Source: Aquidulcibacter sp. (GTDB lineage: Bacteria; Pseudomonadota; Alphaproteobacteria; Caulobacterales; Aquidulcibacteraceae). From it: a stretch of DNA of 64,000 nt. Of the stretch, positions 34,629 through 42,926 are shown in pieces; within the stretch, counting starts at the first letter, position 1; each line of letters opens with the position of its first letter. The DNA lies in contig JAPZTJ010000004.1 of the NCBI GenBank assembly GCA_027532555.1, positions 62,001-126,000 on the forward strand, in the 5' to 3' direction. The notes under the pieces are model-generated. The model did no database searches, was not told where the DNA came from, and worked only from the letters and a program-made list of their open reading frames with translations. The position numbers were made by a program, and so were the translations under genes.

Positions 34629-34705
34629 GGCTGGGTAGCTCAGCTGGTTAGAGCGCACGACTCATAATCGTGAGGTCGAGAGTTCAAGTCTCTCTCCCGC
34701 CACCA
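34629..34705 (+). tRNA. tRNA with CAU anticodon (probably elongator tRNA-Met)
   Basis: A 77-base cloverleaf with encoded CCA. D arm GCTC/GAGC, anticodon stem CACGA/TCGTG with loop CTCATAA (anticodon CAT), T arm GAGAG-TTCAAGT-CTCTC. The acceptor pairs GGCTGGG with TCCCGCC, leaving a U4-C69 mismatch and a G7-U66 wobble. Overall form resembles elongator tRNA-Met; a lysidine-modified tRNA-Ile with the same anticodon cannot be excluded by eye. It is not an initiator, since position 1 pairs normally. Confidence 0.9.
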
Positions 34706-34728
34706 TCGGGCCTTCTTCCTAGTTCAAC

Positions 34729-36012
34729 TTAAGCGGCGTTTGCCTGGGCTTGAACGGCTGCGGGCATGCCAGTTGTTGCTGTCGTAGCTTCCGCAATTGG
34801 GGACTTACCCCGCTTGGCCCCAGAGGCTTGTGCCCCACGGAAGCTGGCTCCCAGCATATCGACATCATAAAAGAGAGCCTGGCGAATATCGGCTTGGTCG
34901 AAATTGGCATAGCGCAATTCTGCGCCGGTAAAGTCGGTAGCTTTGGTCTTTTCAGCGCTGATCCGCAGCGGGCTTAGCTTGGCATTTCTAAAGTCGGCTT
35001 TCTTCAAGCGCGCACGTGTGAAGTTTGCCCCGCGTAAGTCAGCCCCGGCAAAACACGCCCCACGCAAGTCAGCTCCGGAGAAATTCGCGCCCTGCAGCTG
35101 TGTTGATAGGAAGCGTACGCCAACGCCGTTGCACTTAACCGCCGAGAGTGCTGTCAAGCGCATGCCCTTAAATATCGCGTTCATGGGGCGCAAATCTTCG
35201 TCGTCAAACTTTGCATGTTGACCCGCTTCGCCATTGCTCTCCCACCAAGTTTGATGGTCATTAGCCATATTTTCCAACTGGATAGCGCGAATTTTAGCGC
35301 TTTCACTCGGGTCGCCCAAAGCGCCCTTGGACAGGTTGGGATCAATTTTGGAATAGCCGAGAGCGACGCGGGTTAGGATAGCATCTTCAAAATGCGCGCC
35401 TTCCAGTCTAGCCCCTGTTAAGTCCGCATCTTGCAAATCGGCACCAGCCAGATTGCAATCCTTCAAAATGGCACCTGTCAGCTTGGTGCCCTTCATCGAG
35501 CAGTCTTGGAAGTTAGCACCCTTGGCTTGCGCACCATTGAATTGCGAGCCGTCGAGTGTCGCACCGACAAACAAAGTGCCCTCTGCATCACCCGGGCGCA
35601 TCCGGTGCTTGATGACCAGCATGCCATTTTTTTTGTCCGCGACGGCAACTTCGCCTTCACGAAAGTCGGATTGGGTTAAGTCGGCATGGGAAAGGTCCGC
35701 CCCGCGCAAATTTGCCCCGCGCATATCAGCTCTCGCCATACATGCTCCGCGCAAGTCAGCTTTGCGGAAATCACAGGCAAAAAGCACGGCGCGCTCAAAG
35801 ATCGTCTTGATCAATTTGGCGTTTTCAAATGCGCAGCCGGTCAACTCGGCATCTGTTAAATTGCGACCAGAGAGGTCGATCCCAGAAAAGTCGACAAACT
35901 TCAAAGAGGCTCGTTTGCCGCCGTCGATCCCGTTTGCATAACGCTCATGGAGGTTCAAGATAGCTTCAAGTGACTCCGGTTCCAATTTTACGTAGGTTGC
36001 GAAGCTGTTCAA
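34729..36012 (-). CDS. Pentapeptide-repeat protein
   Basis: A 427-residue protein made largely of A(D/N)LxX repeats in two blocks, at about residues 40-120 (FSGIDLSGRNLTDAEL, ADLRGACMARADMRGANLRG) and 160-230, with a third block at about 305-395 (QGANFSGADLRGACFAGADL, FTGAELRYANFDQADI). These fold as right-handed quadrilateral beta helices. A non-repeat insert (about 125-155, with a charged strand-rich stretch) and a helical linker (about 235-290, with WWESNGEAGQH) separate them. The tail is Ala/Thr-rich. There is no signal peptide. Some members mimic DNA and protect gyrase, but nothing here indicates a specific target. Confidence 0.9.
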   Translation of the reverse strand: MNSFATYVKLEPESLEAILNLHERYANGIDGGKRASLKFVDFSGIDLSGRNLTDAELTGCAFENAKLIKTIFERAVLFACDFRKADLRGACMARADMRGANLRGADLSHADLTQSDFREGEVAVADKKNGMLVIKHRMRPGDAEGTLFVGATLDGSQFNGAQAKGANFQDCSMKGTKLTGAILKDCNLAGADLQDADLTGARLEGAHFEDAILTRVALGYSKIDPNLSKGALGDPSESAKIRAIQLENMANDHQTWWESNGEAGQHAKFDDEDLRPMNAIFKGMRLTALSAVKCNGVGVRFLSTQLQGANFSGADLRGACFAGADLRGANFTRARLKKADFRNAKLSPLRISAEKTKATDFTGAELRYANFDQADIRQALFYDVDMLGASFRGAQASGAKRGKSPIAEATTATTGMPAAVQAQANAA

Positions 36013-36322
36013 GTGTCACCTAAACTTTTTTGTGCTGGTTGAATAGAGAATGCTAGGTAATAGATCGGGAACGTTGTAGTTTAGTTAAAAGAACCGTACT
36101 TATCTCTATAGATGATCAGGATGCTTTAGTGAGAGCGCAAATAAGTCAAACGAATACATACTTCTGATTGACGGCATGGTGAGGCTGCTCATCAGGAGAC
36201 TTCAATCTGCGCGGGGCTAAGGCCCAACTTAAGCCTTCTGCGCTGAAGCTGTTTCGGTTTCGCTGAAAATAGGCTATGGAGCCATCCCATCCCCCCCGCT
36301 TTGCCTCCTTGAAAGTTTCCTC
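36013..36322. other. Intergenic region between pentapeptide gene and queC
   Basis: The left half (36013-36180) is AT-rich and probably holds the promoter of the pentapeptide gene; the right half precedes queC. I looked for a preQ1 riboswitch in front of queC and saw no matching conserved sequence. A 64-codon frame on the minus strand (36146-36340) overlaps the queC start and is not credible. Confidence 0.5.
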
Positions 36323-37063
36323 GTGATTGAGCCCAAACATGCGCTTGTCCTGTTTTCAGGCGGTCAGGATTCCACGGCCTGCTTGGCGTGGGCGTTGTCT
36401 CGCTATGACCGCGTGGAGACGATAGGCTTCGATTACGGCCAGCGGCATCGGGTGGAATTAGATCAACGGACTGTAATCTTGGAAGCGATCCGCGCGTCTA
36501 TGCCGGGCTGGGCAAGTAAACTGGGCGAGGATCACCTCTTGGACTTAGGGCTTTTGGGCCAGATTTCCGATACGGCGCTGACACGCGATACCGCCATCGC
36601 CATGGCAGAATCTGGCTTGCCGACGACATTTGTGCCCGGTCGCAATCTGGTTTTTTTGACCTTTGCGGGTGCTTTGGCTTACCGCCGTGGGTTGGGAGTT
36701 CTGGTTGGCGGCATGTGCGAAACAGATTTTTCTGGCTATCCCGATTGTCGCCGCTCGACTTTGGATGCGATGGAGCAAGCTTTATCGCTTGGCATGGACG
36801 TCTCGTTTACACTCGCAACGCCCCTCATGTATCTGACCAAAGCACAGACTTGGGACCTTGCTTTTGCTCTGGGTGGCCAAGCGTTGGTCGATCTGACCAT
36901 CGAACATTCCCATACCTGCTATACAGGTGACCGAACGATACGACATGACTGGGGTTACGGCTGTGGCATCTGTCCCGCGTGCGAGCTTCGGGCTACAGGT
37001 TGGCAGCAATGGCAGGCCCAGCATCCGGGCCAAGCGGTCCAGGGTGCGCGTGTGACACCATGA
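36323..37063 (+). CDS. queC: 7-cyano-7-deazaguanine synthase
   Basis: ATP-dependent enzyme that converts 7-carboxy-7-deazaguanine to preQ0 for queuosine synthesis. The 246-residue protein starts at GTG 36323 and has the PP-loop [16 protein letters not shown] at residues 8-23. [24 protein letters not shown] is a family landmark, and the C-terminal zinc site shows Cys in HTCYTGD and [11 protein letters not shown]. It overlaps queE by four bases (ATGA), and queE overlaps queD by four (GTGA), so queC-queE-queD is one translationally coupled operon. Confidence 0.95.
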   Translation: MIEPKHALVLFSGGQDSTACLAWALSRYDRVETIGFDYGQRHRVELDQRTVILEAIRASMPGWASKLGEDHLLDLGLLGQISDTALTRDTAIAMAESGLPTTFVPGRNLVFLTFAGALAYRRGLGVLVGGMCETDFSGYPDCRRSTLDAMEQALSLGMDVSFTLATPLMYLTKAQTWDLAFALGGQALVDLTIEHSHTCYTGDRTIRHDWGYGCGICPACELRATGWQQWQAQHPGQAVQGARVTP

Positions 37064-37695
37064 CCTATATGGTGAAAGAGCGCTTCTACACCTTGCAAGG
37101 CGAGGGGGCCCAAGCAGGCCGTCCGGCCGTATTCTTGCGCTTTGCCGGCTGTAACTTGTGGAGCGGACGTGAGCAGGACCGCAGTGAAGCCGTCTGCCAA
37201 TTCTGCGATACAGATTTTGTCGGCACCAATGGTGAAGGCGGTGGCAAGTTCGAGACCGCAGAGGCCCTAGCTGAAGCTGTTGCCTCGCTCTGGCCTGATC
37301 TTGAGCAAGGCCGGCCTTATGTTGTCTGCACAGGCGGCGAACCCCTGTTGCAGCTCGATACGCCTTTGATTGCGGCCCTCCATCAGGCAGGCTTTGAGAT
37401 TGCGGTGGAGACGAATGGCACAATCGCGGCACCCGACGGGCTCGACTGGATCTGCGTTAGCCCCAAAGCCAACGCGGCATTGGCCCAGCACAGCGGCCAC
37501 GAACTGAAGCTTGTCTACCCTCAAGCTTTGGCTATGCCGGAACAGTTTGAGGCCTTGGCCTTTGACCACTATTTTCTTCAACCAATGGACGGGCCGCACA
37601 CGGACAAAAACACCCAAGCTGCAGTCGCCTATTGTCTTGCCCATCCACAATGGCGATTGAGCCTGCAAACACATAAAATGCTTGGAATCCCGTGA
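37060..37695 (+). CDS. queE: 7-carboxy-7-deazaguanine synthase (radical SAM)
   Basis: Radical SAM enzyme that turns carboxytetrahydropterin into 7-carboxy-7-deazaguanine. The 211-residue protein begins [22 protein letters not shown]. Its cluster motif is the elongated CX14CX2C type (Cys31, Cys46, Cys49), one of the variants known for QueE, with FAGCNLWSG at its start. The SAM-binding [12 protein letters not shown] and ETNGTIAAP follow. It overlaps queC and queD by four bases each. Confidence 0.95.
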   Translation: MTYMVKERFYTLQGEGAQAGRPAVFLRFAGCNLWSGREQDRSEAVCQFCDTDFVGTNGEGGGKFETAEALAEAVASLWPDLEQGRPYVVCTGGEPLLQLDTPLIAALHQAGFEIAVETNGTIAAPDGLDWICVSPKANAALAQHSGHELKLVYPQALAMPEQFEALAFDHYFLQPMDGPHTDKNTQAAVAYCLAHPQWRLSLQTHKMLGIP

Positions 37696-38063
37696 CCCGC
37701 TGCCTCTTGACCAAAAGCGTAACTTTTGACGCCGCCCATCATCTCCACCAAGGCGATGAAAGCCATCCCTATCGCCGTCTGCACGGCCATTCCTTCCGTC
37801 TCGACGTGTCAGTTGAAGATGAGGCAGATGGCAAAGACCATTGGGTACGGGATTTTGCAGAGCTGGCCAAAGCCATCAGTGACGTGCGCAATATTCTCGA
37901 TCATTCCTTCTTGAATGAAATAGAAGGCCTAGAGACGCCTACGCTTGAGAATATTTGTTCTTGGGTAGCAGATCGCTTGAAACCGACACTCCCAAATCTG
38001 CGTCGCGTATCGGTTGCCCGGCCGTCATTGGGCGAAATGTGTACCCTTGAAATTGGCTATTAG
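37692..38063 (+). CDS. queD: 6-carboxytetrahydropterin synthase (QueD), catalytic Cys replaced
   Basis: A 123-residue member of the PTPS family, first of the dedicated queuosine enzymes, acting on dihydroneopterin triphosphate. Zinc ligands are His16 (TFDAAHH) and His31/His33 in RRLHGHSF. In the E. coli enzyme the catalytic cysteine sits at residue 27 in CxxxHGH; here the same position is Tyr27 (YRRLHGH). The rest, LDHSFLNEIEGLETPTLENIC and the C-terminal EMCTLEIGY, fits QueD. Its location in the operon argues for the QueD role despite this. The stop overlaps a convergent gene by four bases. Confidence 0.88.
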   Translation: MTRCLLTKSVTFDAAHHLHQGDESHPYRRLHGHSFRLDVSVEDEADGKDHWVRDFAELAKAISDVRNILDHSFLNEIEGLETPTLENICSWVADRLKPTLPNLRRVSVARPSLGEMCTLEIGY

Positions 38064-39193
38064 GCGGTAGGTTCCTGCATGCGCTGGGCTATGCTTGCCT
38101 GAAAGCGAATTTGCGCGCGTTCGATCAGTCTCAAAAGAGCCAACACTTGGCCTTTAAGAGAGACTTCGCACGCCCGAACGATATGGGCCCGCCGCCACAT
38201 GCTCAACCAAGCGCGTTGCAACTGGTCGTTCTTCACGGGCAGCGCCAAAGCCTGACCGACTTGGCCTTCATAGCAAAGTGGCCCGTCAGTCGTCATGCGC
38301 GACTTATAGGCTTCTCCGCCGCTGCCAAAGTCAAATAGCTTAATCCCAAGGCCTGCGGCATGGCGGATGATATCGAAGGTCAAAAGCAGGCCCGGGGAAT
38401 AGCGACTATAGGCCGGGTTATATTCCGGGAACCAGAAATGGAGGTCTTCCCCCTCCATCAAGCAGATCTCAGCGGCAACCAACTCGTCTCCGCGACGATA
38501 GACGCCGGCCCGCAAGCGGGCGCTGCCAGTCTTCTGCGCCGCTAGGGCTAAAAGCAAGTCGCGAGTCCAGCCACAGCTAAACACATCATGCATGCCAGAG
38601 CGCCGATACTGGTCTGCTTTCAAGTTAAGGACCCAGTCCAACAACGCCGGGGAAACGTCTGTCCATTCAAACTTTAGATCAGGGAAATCCTTGGCGACAT
38701 TGCGGGTGCAGCGACCTAAATTTTTAAAGTACTTCGGTGCATTAGCCTTTTGGCTGGCGAACCAAGCTTCAAAGCCATCCGTTACGTCTGCAATTTGGCG
38801 ATGCTTGACGATCGGGGCGCGGTCTAAACCATCAGAGCCGATCAGACCGTTGAACTCAAGGCGTTTTGCCCCTGTAGCGGCCAATAAGCGCGACCAGTCC
38901 GGTGCATAGCCCGTCTTCATCACTGCCGCATGGTAATCCGCCAATGGCGCACCAGCGGGTTGTAAGCTCTGCCCCCGCTTTTGGTAGGCAAAGAAGCCAA
39001 CAATCTCCTCGCCGTCATGAAAACGAGCTAACATGCAACCCGGTGTATGAGGCGCAATCGCTTTTAAGAAGTCAGCAGAAAAGTAAGGGCTGGAAAGATC
39101 AGAATTTGCTTGGCGGAAGGCAGAGAATAGAGCTTCTTCAGTTTCAGTAATTCCGTCAAGGGACGCGATTGAAACGTGGCTAACTTTGGACAT
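38060..39193 (-). CDS. GNAT/FemAB-like acyltransferase (CelD/BcsL type)
   Basis: A 377-residue cytoplasmic protein from ATG 39193, which has GAGAG upstream. The central part, LNLKADQYRRSGMHDVF and the later RLRAGVYRRGDELVAAEICLMEGEDLHFW (quoted in parts: AGVYRRGDELVAAEI), matches the Acetyltransf_6 domain of CelD/BcsL proteins, with FDFGSGGEAYKSRM near the end as its typical motif. Relatives occur in polysaccharide and peptidoglycan-linked loci; substrate unknown. It is convergent with the queuosine operon and overlaps it by four bases. Confidence 0.8.
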   Translation of the reverse strand: MSKVSHVSIASLDGITETEEALFSAFRQANSDLSSPYFSADFLKAIAPHTPGCMLARFHDGEEIVGFFAYQKRGQSLQPAGAPLADYHAAVMKTGYAPDWSRLLAATGAKRLEFNGLIGSDGLDRAPIVKHRQIADVTDGFEAWFASQKANAPKYFKNLGRCTRNVAKDFPDLKFEWTDVSPALLDWVLNLKADQYRRSGMHDVFSCGWTRDLLLALAAQKTGSARLRAGVYRRGDELVAAEICLMEGEDLHFWFPEYNPAYSRYSPGLLLTFDIIRHAAGLGIKLFDFGSGGEAYKSRMTTDGPLCYEGQVGQALALPVKNDQLQRAWLSMWRRAHIVRACEVSLKGQVLALLRLIERAQIRFQASIAQRMQEPTA

Positions 39194-39477
39194 CGCGAGA
39201 CTCTCTTCCGAAAAAGCTTTCGACCTCATTAGCAAAAAATGGCCCAACCAGGGTAGTCTTTAGTAAAGTTAGCTGAAGTTTCTGTTCAGTAATATCTCAC
39301 GTTTCTGTGATTGTTTGGGTGGGCACGGCCAGTTTGGGCGGATTGAGCTGTTTAGATGTGCCAGATTTGGACCGCTTCTGTGCCGAGAGCGGCAAACGCA
39401 AAGGCTCCACTGTGTGAATTTGGGACATACTAAAGACGATAAACTCGGCTTTGATGGCTGCATTCACGCCCAGAAAT
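39194..39477 (+). other. Non-coding stretch leading to an orphan terminator, small RNA candidate
   Basis: No convincing protein gene is present, yet a strong plus-strand intrinsic terminator ends this region at 39478. Small palindromes CTTTA-G-TAAAG (39258-39268) and CTGAA-GTTTCTG-TTCAG (39273-39289) lie at its left end. A 36-codon GTG frame (39307-39417) lacks a ribosome binding site. The simplest reading is a transcript of roughly 100-230 bases, either a small RNA or a very short gene. Confidence 0.4.
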
Positions 39478-39507
39478 GCGGGGCCTGTTTAGGCCCCGCG
39501 CTTTTTC
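39478..39507 (+). terminator. Strong intrinsic terminator without an obvious upstream gene
   Basis: GCGGGGCC-TGTTTA-GGCCCCGC forms an 8 bp GC stem followed by GCTTTTTCT on the plus strand. On the minus strand the tail is ATTTCT, weaker, but it could also serve the convergent gene ending at 39539. Confidence 0.85.
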
Positions 39508-39538
39508 TCTAGCCACCGGAACCAATTCTTAGTGGCCT

Positions 39539-40012
39539 TTAGCCCGTAACTGCCTGTGCAAGCTTGCGCGCAAAGACTGACAGCGTCCGATCTGTATCCG
39601 ACCAGATCCAAGCGGAGTCTGCCCAAATGATGTCGCCCGTCCAATCATAGCTGGCTTGGCCGATCTGATTGCCTGCTGCATCAAAAGCCTTGCCGGACAC
39701 ATCCGCCCCGCCAATGCCAAAGCTTTGCATGGATAGACCTGGCTTGTCTCCCAATTCCTTAAAGGTCGGGCGATTGGCGGTCAAATCATGGATTACCACT
39801 TCGACCCGAGCTACCCGATCATTGAGGCTTTCGCGCAAGCTGCGCTCTACCATGTCCTGAATAACGGCCTTTTCACGCACGCCATAGGTCTTCTCAATCT
39901 TCTTTTGAGCCTTCTCGTCATAGGTGACTGTGACTTGAAGCGGATCGGCGGATGCCGTTGAAGCAAATGTCATTGCCAAGAGCAGTGCAGCGGCCGAAAA
40001 CAACTTCACCAT
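39539..40012 (-). CDS. Secreted protein of unknown function
   Basis: A 157-residue protein with a signal peptide MVKLFSAAALLLAMTFASTASA and a strong ribosome binding site (GAGGAGAAA). The mature part begins DPLQVTVTYDEKAQKKIEKTYG and is mixed alpha/beta, with the stretch RVARVEVVIHDLTANRPTF in the middle and no cysteine. I do not recognise the family. A single domain in the periplasm is likely. It is not clearly linked to its neighbours: 128 bases separate it from the DUF3833 gene. Confidence 0.75.
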   Translation of the reverse strand: MVKLFSAAALLLAMTFASTASADPLQVTVTYDEKAQKKIEKTYGVREKAVIQDMVERSLRESLNDRVARVEVVIHDLTANRPTFKELGDKPGLSMQSFGIGGADVSGKAFDAAGNQIGQASYDWTGDIIWADSAWIWSDTDRTLSVFARKLAQAVTG

Positions 40013-40140
40013 GTCTTTCTCCTCTTCGTCAAACCCATTTGCGGGATCTGATGTTGGGCCTAACCCATCCTAGAATGATGGCAAAATCATGTTTCGGCAA
40101 GTGGCCCCACATTAAACTTTTGGCCGCACTCTTGCTCAAA

Positions 40141-40683
40141 CTAGGGCTTAACGGGCTCAAACACGATGGTTGCTTCACCAAAGACGATCCCAAACTTTTT
40201 CACTTTTGCCCGATTGATCAAAATCCCGTCGGGTTGCAGCCACATTCGGTCATCAAACGTCACCAACACGGTTCGTTCGCCAACTTTCAAGTCAACATCA
40301 TAGACCCATGACAATTGGTTGCCTTGAATCAGGCCACGCGCGACACCGCGAACATCGCCCGCAGTACCCTCATAACTATTTGGGCCAGTCTTTTTGATCT
40401 TCCAAATGCGCTGCTCTTTGGCGCCATCGGCATAATCAAAACGCTCATCGAGGGTGAGGACAGACCCATCCCATTGGCCATCGATATCGACTTTGAATTG
40501 ACGGATAAGGGTTCCGTTGCGGTCTTGGAAAACGCCCCAAGCGGTGGTCTTGCCTTTGAAATAATCTTCCAGAACAAGTTGTTGTGGCGCCTTGGCAGTT
40601 GGTGCAGAGGCGATCGTCGCACAACCGGCGACGCTGAGGGCGACAGTGGCTAGAGCGGCTGCCTTTTGGAGAGCTTTGAACAT
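40141..40683 (-). CDS. DUF3833 family lipoprotein
   Basis: A 180-residue lipoprotein from ATG 40683 (GAAAGG upstream). The signal peptide ends in VALSVAGC, a lipobox. The mature domain, LEDYFKGKTTAWGVFQDRNG and LDERFDYADGAKEQRIWKI, is typical of DUF3833, a lipocalin-like envelope family. In several alphaproteobacteria DUF3833 genes belong to the RpoE-ChrR singlet-oxygen response, but no TGATCC promoter is visible upstream of this copy. Function unproven. Confidence 0.85.
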   Translation of the reverse strand: MFKALQKAAALATVALSVAGCATIASAPTAKAPQQLVLEDYFKGKTTAWGVFQDRNGTLIRQFKVDIDGQWDGSVLTLDERFDYADGAKEQRIWKIKKTGPNSYEGTAGDVRGVARGLIQGNQLSWVYDVDLKVGERTVLVTFDDRMWLQPDGILINRAKVKKFGIVFGEATIVFEPVKP

Positions 40684-40750
40684 GATAAACACCTTTCAAA
40701 GCTCTCTACGCGCCAAGCAACCAATCGGTTCACTTGGACTTGCCGGTTAC

Positions 40751-41491
40751 TCAGTCGCCTTTTTCGCTGCTTGGACTTTCAGCATCTTCAACCGAGATGT
40801 CCGCCTCATAAGTCTTGGCCATGCGGACCAACATCGCCGCATCATGACTTAGGCGAGCCGCGAATTGCGCCACCCGCACTTGGGCCAGCGCAACAGACTG
40901 GCTGATAGACTGAATTTCAGAGCTATTCTCAAACCCGTCTTTCATCTGGGGGATGTTGAGGCCTTTTGGCCCGCGACGCAGGTCAAAAGGCGGTAGGACA
41001 TAGCGAAAAGCCTCATGCCCAAAGTCAAGATAAAGGCTGTCTGACTCACCATTGAGCAAGTTCAATCTACCCTCAGCGGCCATTTTTGATAGGCGATCGA
41101 GACTATCGAGCAATTCTTCAATGCGGGCGGCTTGCAGGCCGCGCATCAAATCGTGTTCTGTCGTTTGGCCGATCCGTAGAGCTTCAGCGACCTCGGCCAA
41201 GCGCTCCAATGCTTGATCCACGTAAGCGGCTGTGCGTTCCAACGTACGAACTGCGGCATAAACTTCGGTGAATTTCTTGCGCTCAGCCCGAGGATCCCGC
41301 CACGCCGCGTGCCGCAAGGCGCGGGTTAAGGCTGAGGTTTCCATCAAGGGGGTGTCAGGCCCATTCGGCCTAGGTCCGGTCGGGCGGGGGCTTGGTTCAT
41401 GGCCAACACCGCGGCGCGTGCGCTGTGGCGAGGGATGCTTGTTAAACAACATTCTGGCCGTCCTGCTTTCGAAGAACGGCCAGCCTCGCAT
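40751..41491 (-). CDS. Helical hypothetical protein in the WrbA-pirin operon
   Basis: A 246-residue protein from ATG 41491 with GAGG upstream, 18 bases after the pirin gene, so probably co-transcribed. It starts with a basic, Pro-rich stretch (NKHPSPQRTRRGVGHEPSPRP) and then forms long helices (VYAAVRTLERTAAYVDQALE, EELLDSLDRLSKMAAEGRLN). The segment AEGRLNLLNGESDSLYLDFG and the later helices faintly recall flagellin-type helical bundles, but no such family can be claimed. No signal peptide. Confidence 0.65.
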   Translation of the reverse strand: MRGWPFFESRTARMLFNKHPSPQRTRRGVGHEPSPRPTGPRPNGPDTPLMETSALTRALRHAAWRDPRAERKKFTEVYAAVRTLERTAAYVDQALERLAEVAEALRIGQTTEHDLMRGLQAARIEELLDSLDRLSKMAAEGRLNLLNGESDSLYLDFGHEAFRYVLPPFDLRRGPKGLNIPQMKDGFENSSEIQSISQSVALAQVRVAQFAARLSHDAAMLVRMAKTYEADISVEDAESPSSEKGD

Positions 41492-41509
41492 GTTAGCCTC
41501 AATGCAGTG

Positions 41510-42208
41510 TTAAGGTGCGTCTACCAATACCAGTTCAGCGTCTACAACCGCTTTAATGGTCAGTAATGGCTCATCCAAAATAGCCGCGGCATCGCGCTCG
41601 TAGAGGTCGACGCCATTGAGTTCGACGACACCCTTAGCGGTTGCCAAATAGGCGTGACGGCCAGCGCCCAGATCATAGGTGACGCTTTCGCCCGCCTTCA
41701 AAGTTGCGCCCAAGACACGGGCTTGTTGGCGGATCGGCAAAGCCCCTTCATCCTCTTGAAAGCCCGACGCCAGGGTCACAAATTGCCCCGAACGATCGCC
41801 TTTCGGGAATTTTGCTGCTCCCCAAGATGGAGCTACACCACCCGTTTCTGGCAAGATCCAGATTTGGAAAAGCGTGGTTCTCTCATCTTCCATATTGTAT
41901 TCGGCGTGGGTGATGCCAGTTCCAGCACTCATGACCTGAACATCGCCCGCCTCTGTACGACCGACATTGCCTAGGCTGTCCTTATGGGTGATCGCACCTT
42001 CGCGCACATAGGTGATGATCTCCATGTCTGCATGGCCATGGGGATCGAAGCCAGTGCCGGGGGCAATCTCGTCATCATTCCATACCCGGATCGTGCCCCA
42101 TTGGGTGCGCTTTGGGTCATGATAATGGCCAAACGAGAAATGGTGGCGCGCGTTGAGCCAGCTATTCTTAAACCGGCCCAGACTGTTGAATTCGCGTTTC
42201 TCAATCAT
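41510..42208 (-). CDS. Pirin family protein (quercetinase-like bicupin)
   Basis: A 232-residue bicupin. Metal ligands of the N-terminal cupin are visible as GFDPHGHADMEIITYV (His and His) and GTGITHAEYN (His), with Glu in MEIIT. The C-terminal cupin has lost most of its ligands, as usual for pirins. YhhW-type members cleave quercetin in vitro; the physiological role is unclear. It starts 3 bases after the WrbA-like gene, and LysR regulation of the operon is likely. Confidence 0.9.
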   Translation of the reverse strand: MIEKREFNSLGRFKNSWLNARHHFSFGHYHDPKRTQWGTIRVWNDDEIAPGTGFDPHGHADMEIITYVREGAITHKDSLGNVGRTEAGDVQVMSAGTGITHAEYNMEDERTTLFQIWILPETGGVAPSWGAAKFPKGDRSGQFVTLASGFQEDEGALPIRQQARVLGATLKAGESVTYDLGAGRHAYLATAKGVVELNGVDLYERDAAAILDEPLLTIKAVVDAELVLVDAP

Positions 42209-42211
42209 GGC

Positions 42212-42787
42212 TTAGCCTCTCATTTTCTTTGTAATTTCAGTGATACGGACGCCATAAAGGCGAGCAAATTCGCGGTCGCCGGGAGGCGGAGTGATGTCGG
42301 GTGCGGCATTGTCAGACTGGGTGGCAACACCAACATAATAACCTAAACGATTGACCACGTCAGGGGCTGCATCACTGTTGCTGTGTGCGCCCGGTGCGAG
42401 ACCTGTGCCGACCCAGATCATGCCTTGCTGCATGGCCAAAGTCAGGATGGAGCTTAGGGAATTGGCTTTATCCCCGGCAAAGCTCAAGGAATTGGTGAAA
42501 CCACCAGCCACTTTGTCTTTCCAGCCCAAGGTGAACCAGACTTTGGAGCTCGCCTCAAAAAAGGCTTTCAAGGGTGCAGAGATGTCGCCCATATAGGTTG
42601 GTGCGCCGAAGATAATGGCGTCTGCCGTGCTTGCTTCATCCAAGATCGCGCTGAAATCCTGTGCAGCAGACTCAATCTTCAAAAGCACGGCTTCACCACC
42701 GGCCTCGGTCACACCTTTGGCGACATGTTCTGCTACCACAGCTGTATGGCCGTAACCGGAATGATAGATGATTGCGGTTTTCGTCAT
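42212..42787 (-). CDS. Flavodoxin-family NAD(P)H:quinone oxidoreductase, WrbA-like
   Basis: A 191-residue FMN protein from ATG 42787. The phosphate-binding loop IIYHSGYGHTAVVAEHVAKG is WrbA-like, followed by AIIFGAPTYMGDISAPLKAFFE and the C-terminal GTGLAPGAHSNSDAAPD. Such enzymes reduce quinones by two electrons and protect against redox cycling. It is the first gene of the operon and divergent from a LysR regulator, a typical arrangement for electrophile-responsive control. Confidence 0.88.
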   Translation of the reverse strand: MTKTAIIYHSGYGHTAVVAEHVAKGVTEAGGEAVLLKIESAAQDFSAILDEASTADAIIFGAPTYMGDISAPLKAFFEASSKVWFTLGWKDKVAGGFTNSLSFAGDKANSLSSILTLAMQQGMIWVGTGLAPGAHSNSDAAPDVVNRLGYYVGVATQSDNAAPDITPPPGDREFARLYGVRITEITKKMRG

Positions 42788-42849
42788 GGGAGTAGACCTT
42801 TTTTTCAATCCGTCGTCACGATGCGACAGATGTTGAAACGCCTTATGGA

Positions 42850-42898
42850 CGAAACAGGATTGTTCGAATACTCGGGAAAAATGAAACCGATTGTTTCG
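42850..42898. promoter_or_regulatory. Operator candidates between wrbA-like gene and LysR regulator
   Basis: GAAAC-CGATT-GTTTC (42883-42897) is a perfect inverted repeat, and a related imperfect one, CGAAACAGGATTGTTCG, lies at 42850-42866, 33 bases away centre to centre. Two such sites in a divergent promoter region fit LysR-type regulation. Confidence 0.5.
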
Positions 42899-42926
42899 GG
42901 GTTTATGTCAGTGAGTGGTGGCGCGA

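Noticed and set aside
36181-36322. preQ1 riboswitch upstream of queC
   Set aside because: No match to the conserved preQ1-I or preQ1-II sequences was found.
36146-36340. 64-codon minus-strand frame before queC
   Set aside because: It overlaps the queC start, has no ribosome binding site and no resemblance to any protein.
39315-39512. 65-codon plus-strand frame ending inside the orphan terminator
   Set aside because: The frame reads through the terminator stem, and its Cys-rich end derives from that stem.
40684-40760. RpoE/ECF-type promoter (GAACC...CGTA) for the DUF3833 gene
   Set aside because: Spacing and -35 box do not match a TGATCC-type site, and the match is too short to claim.
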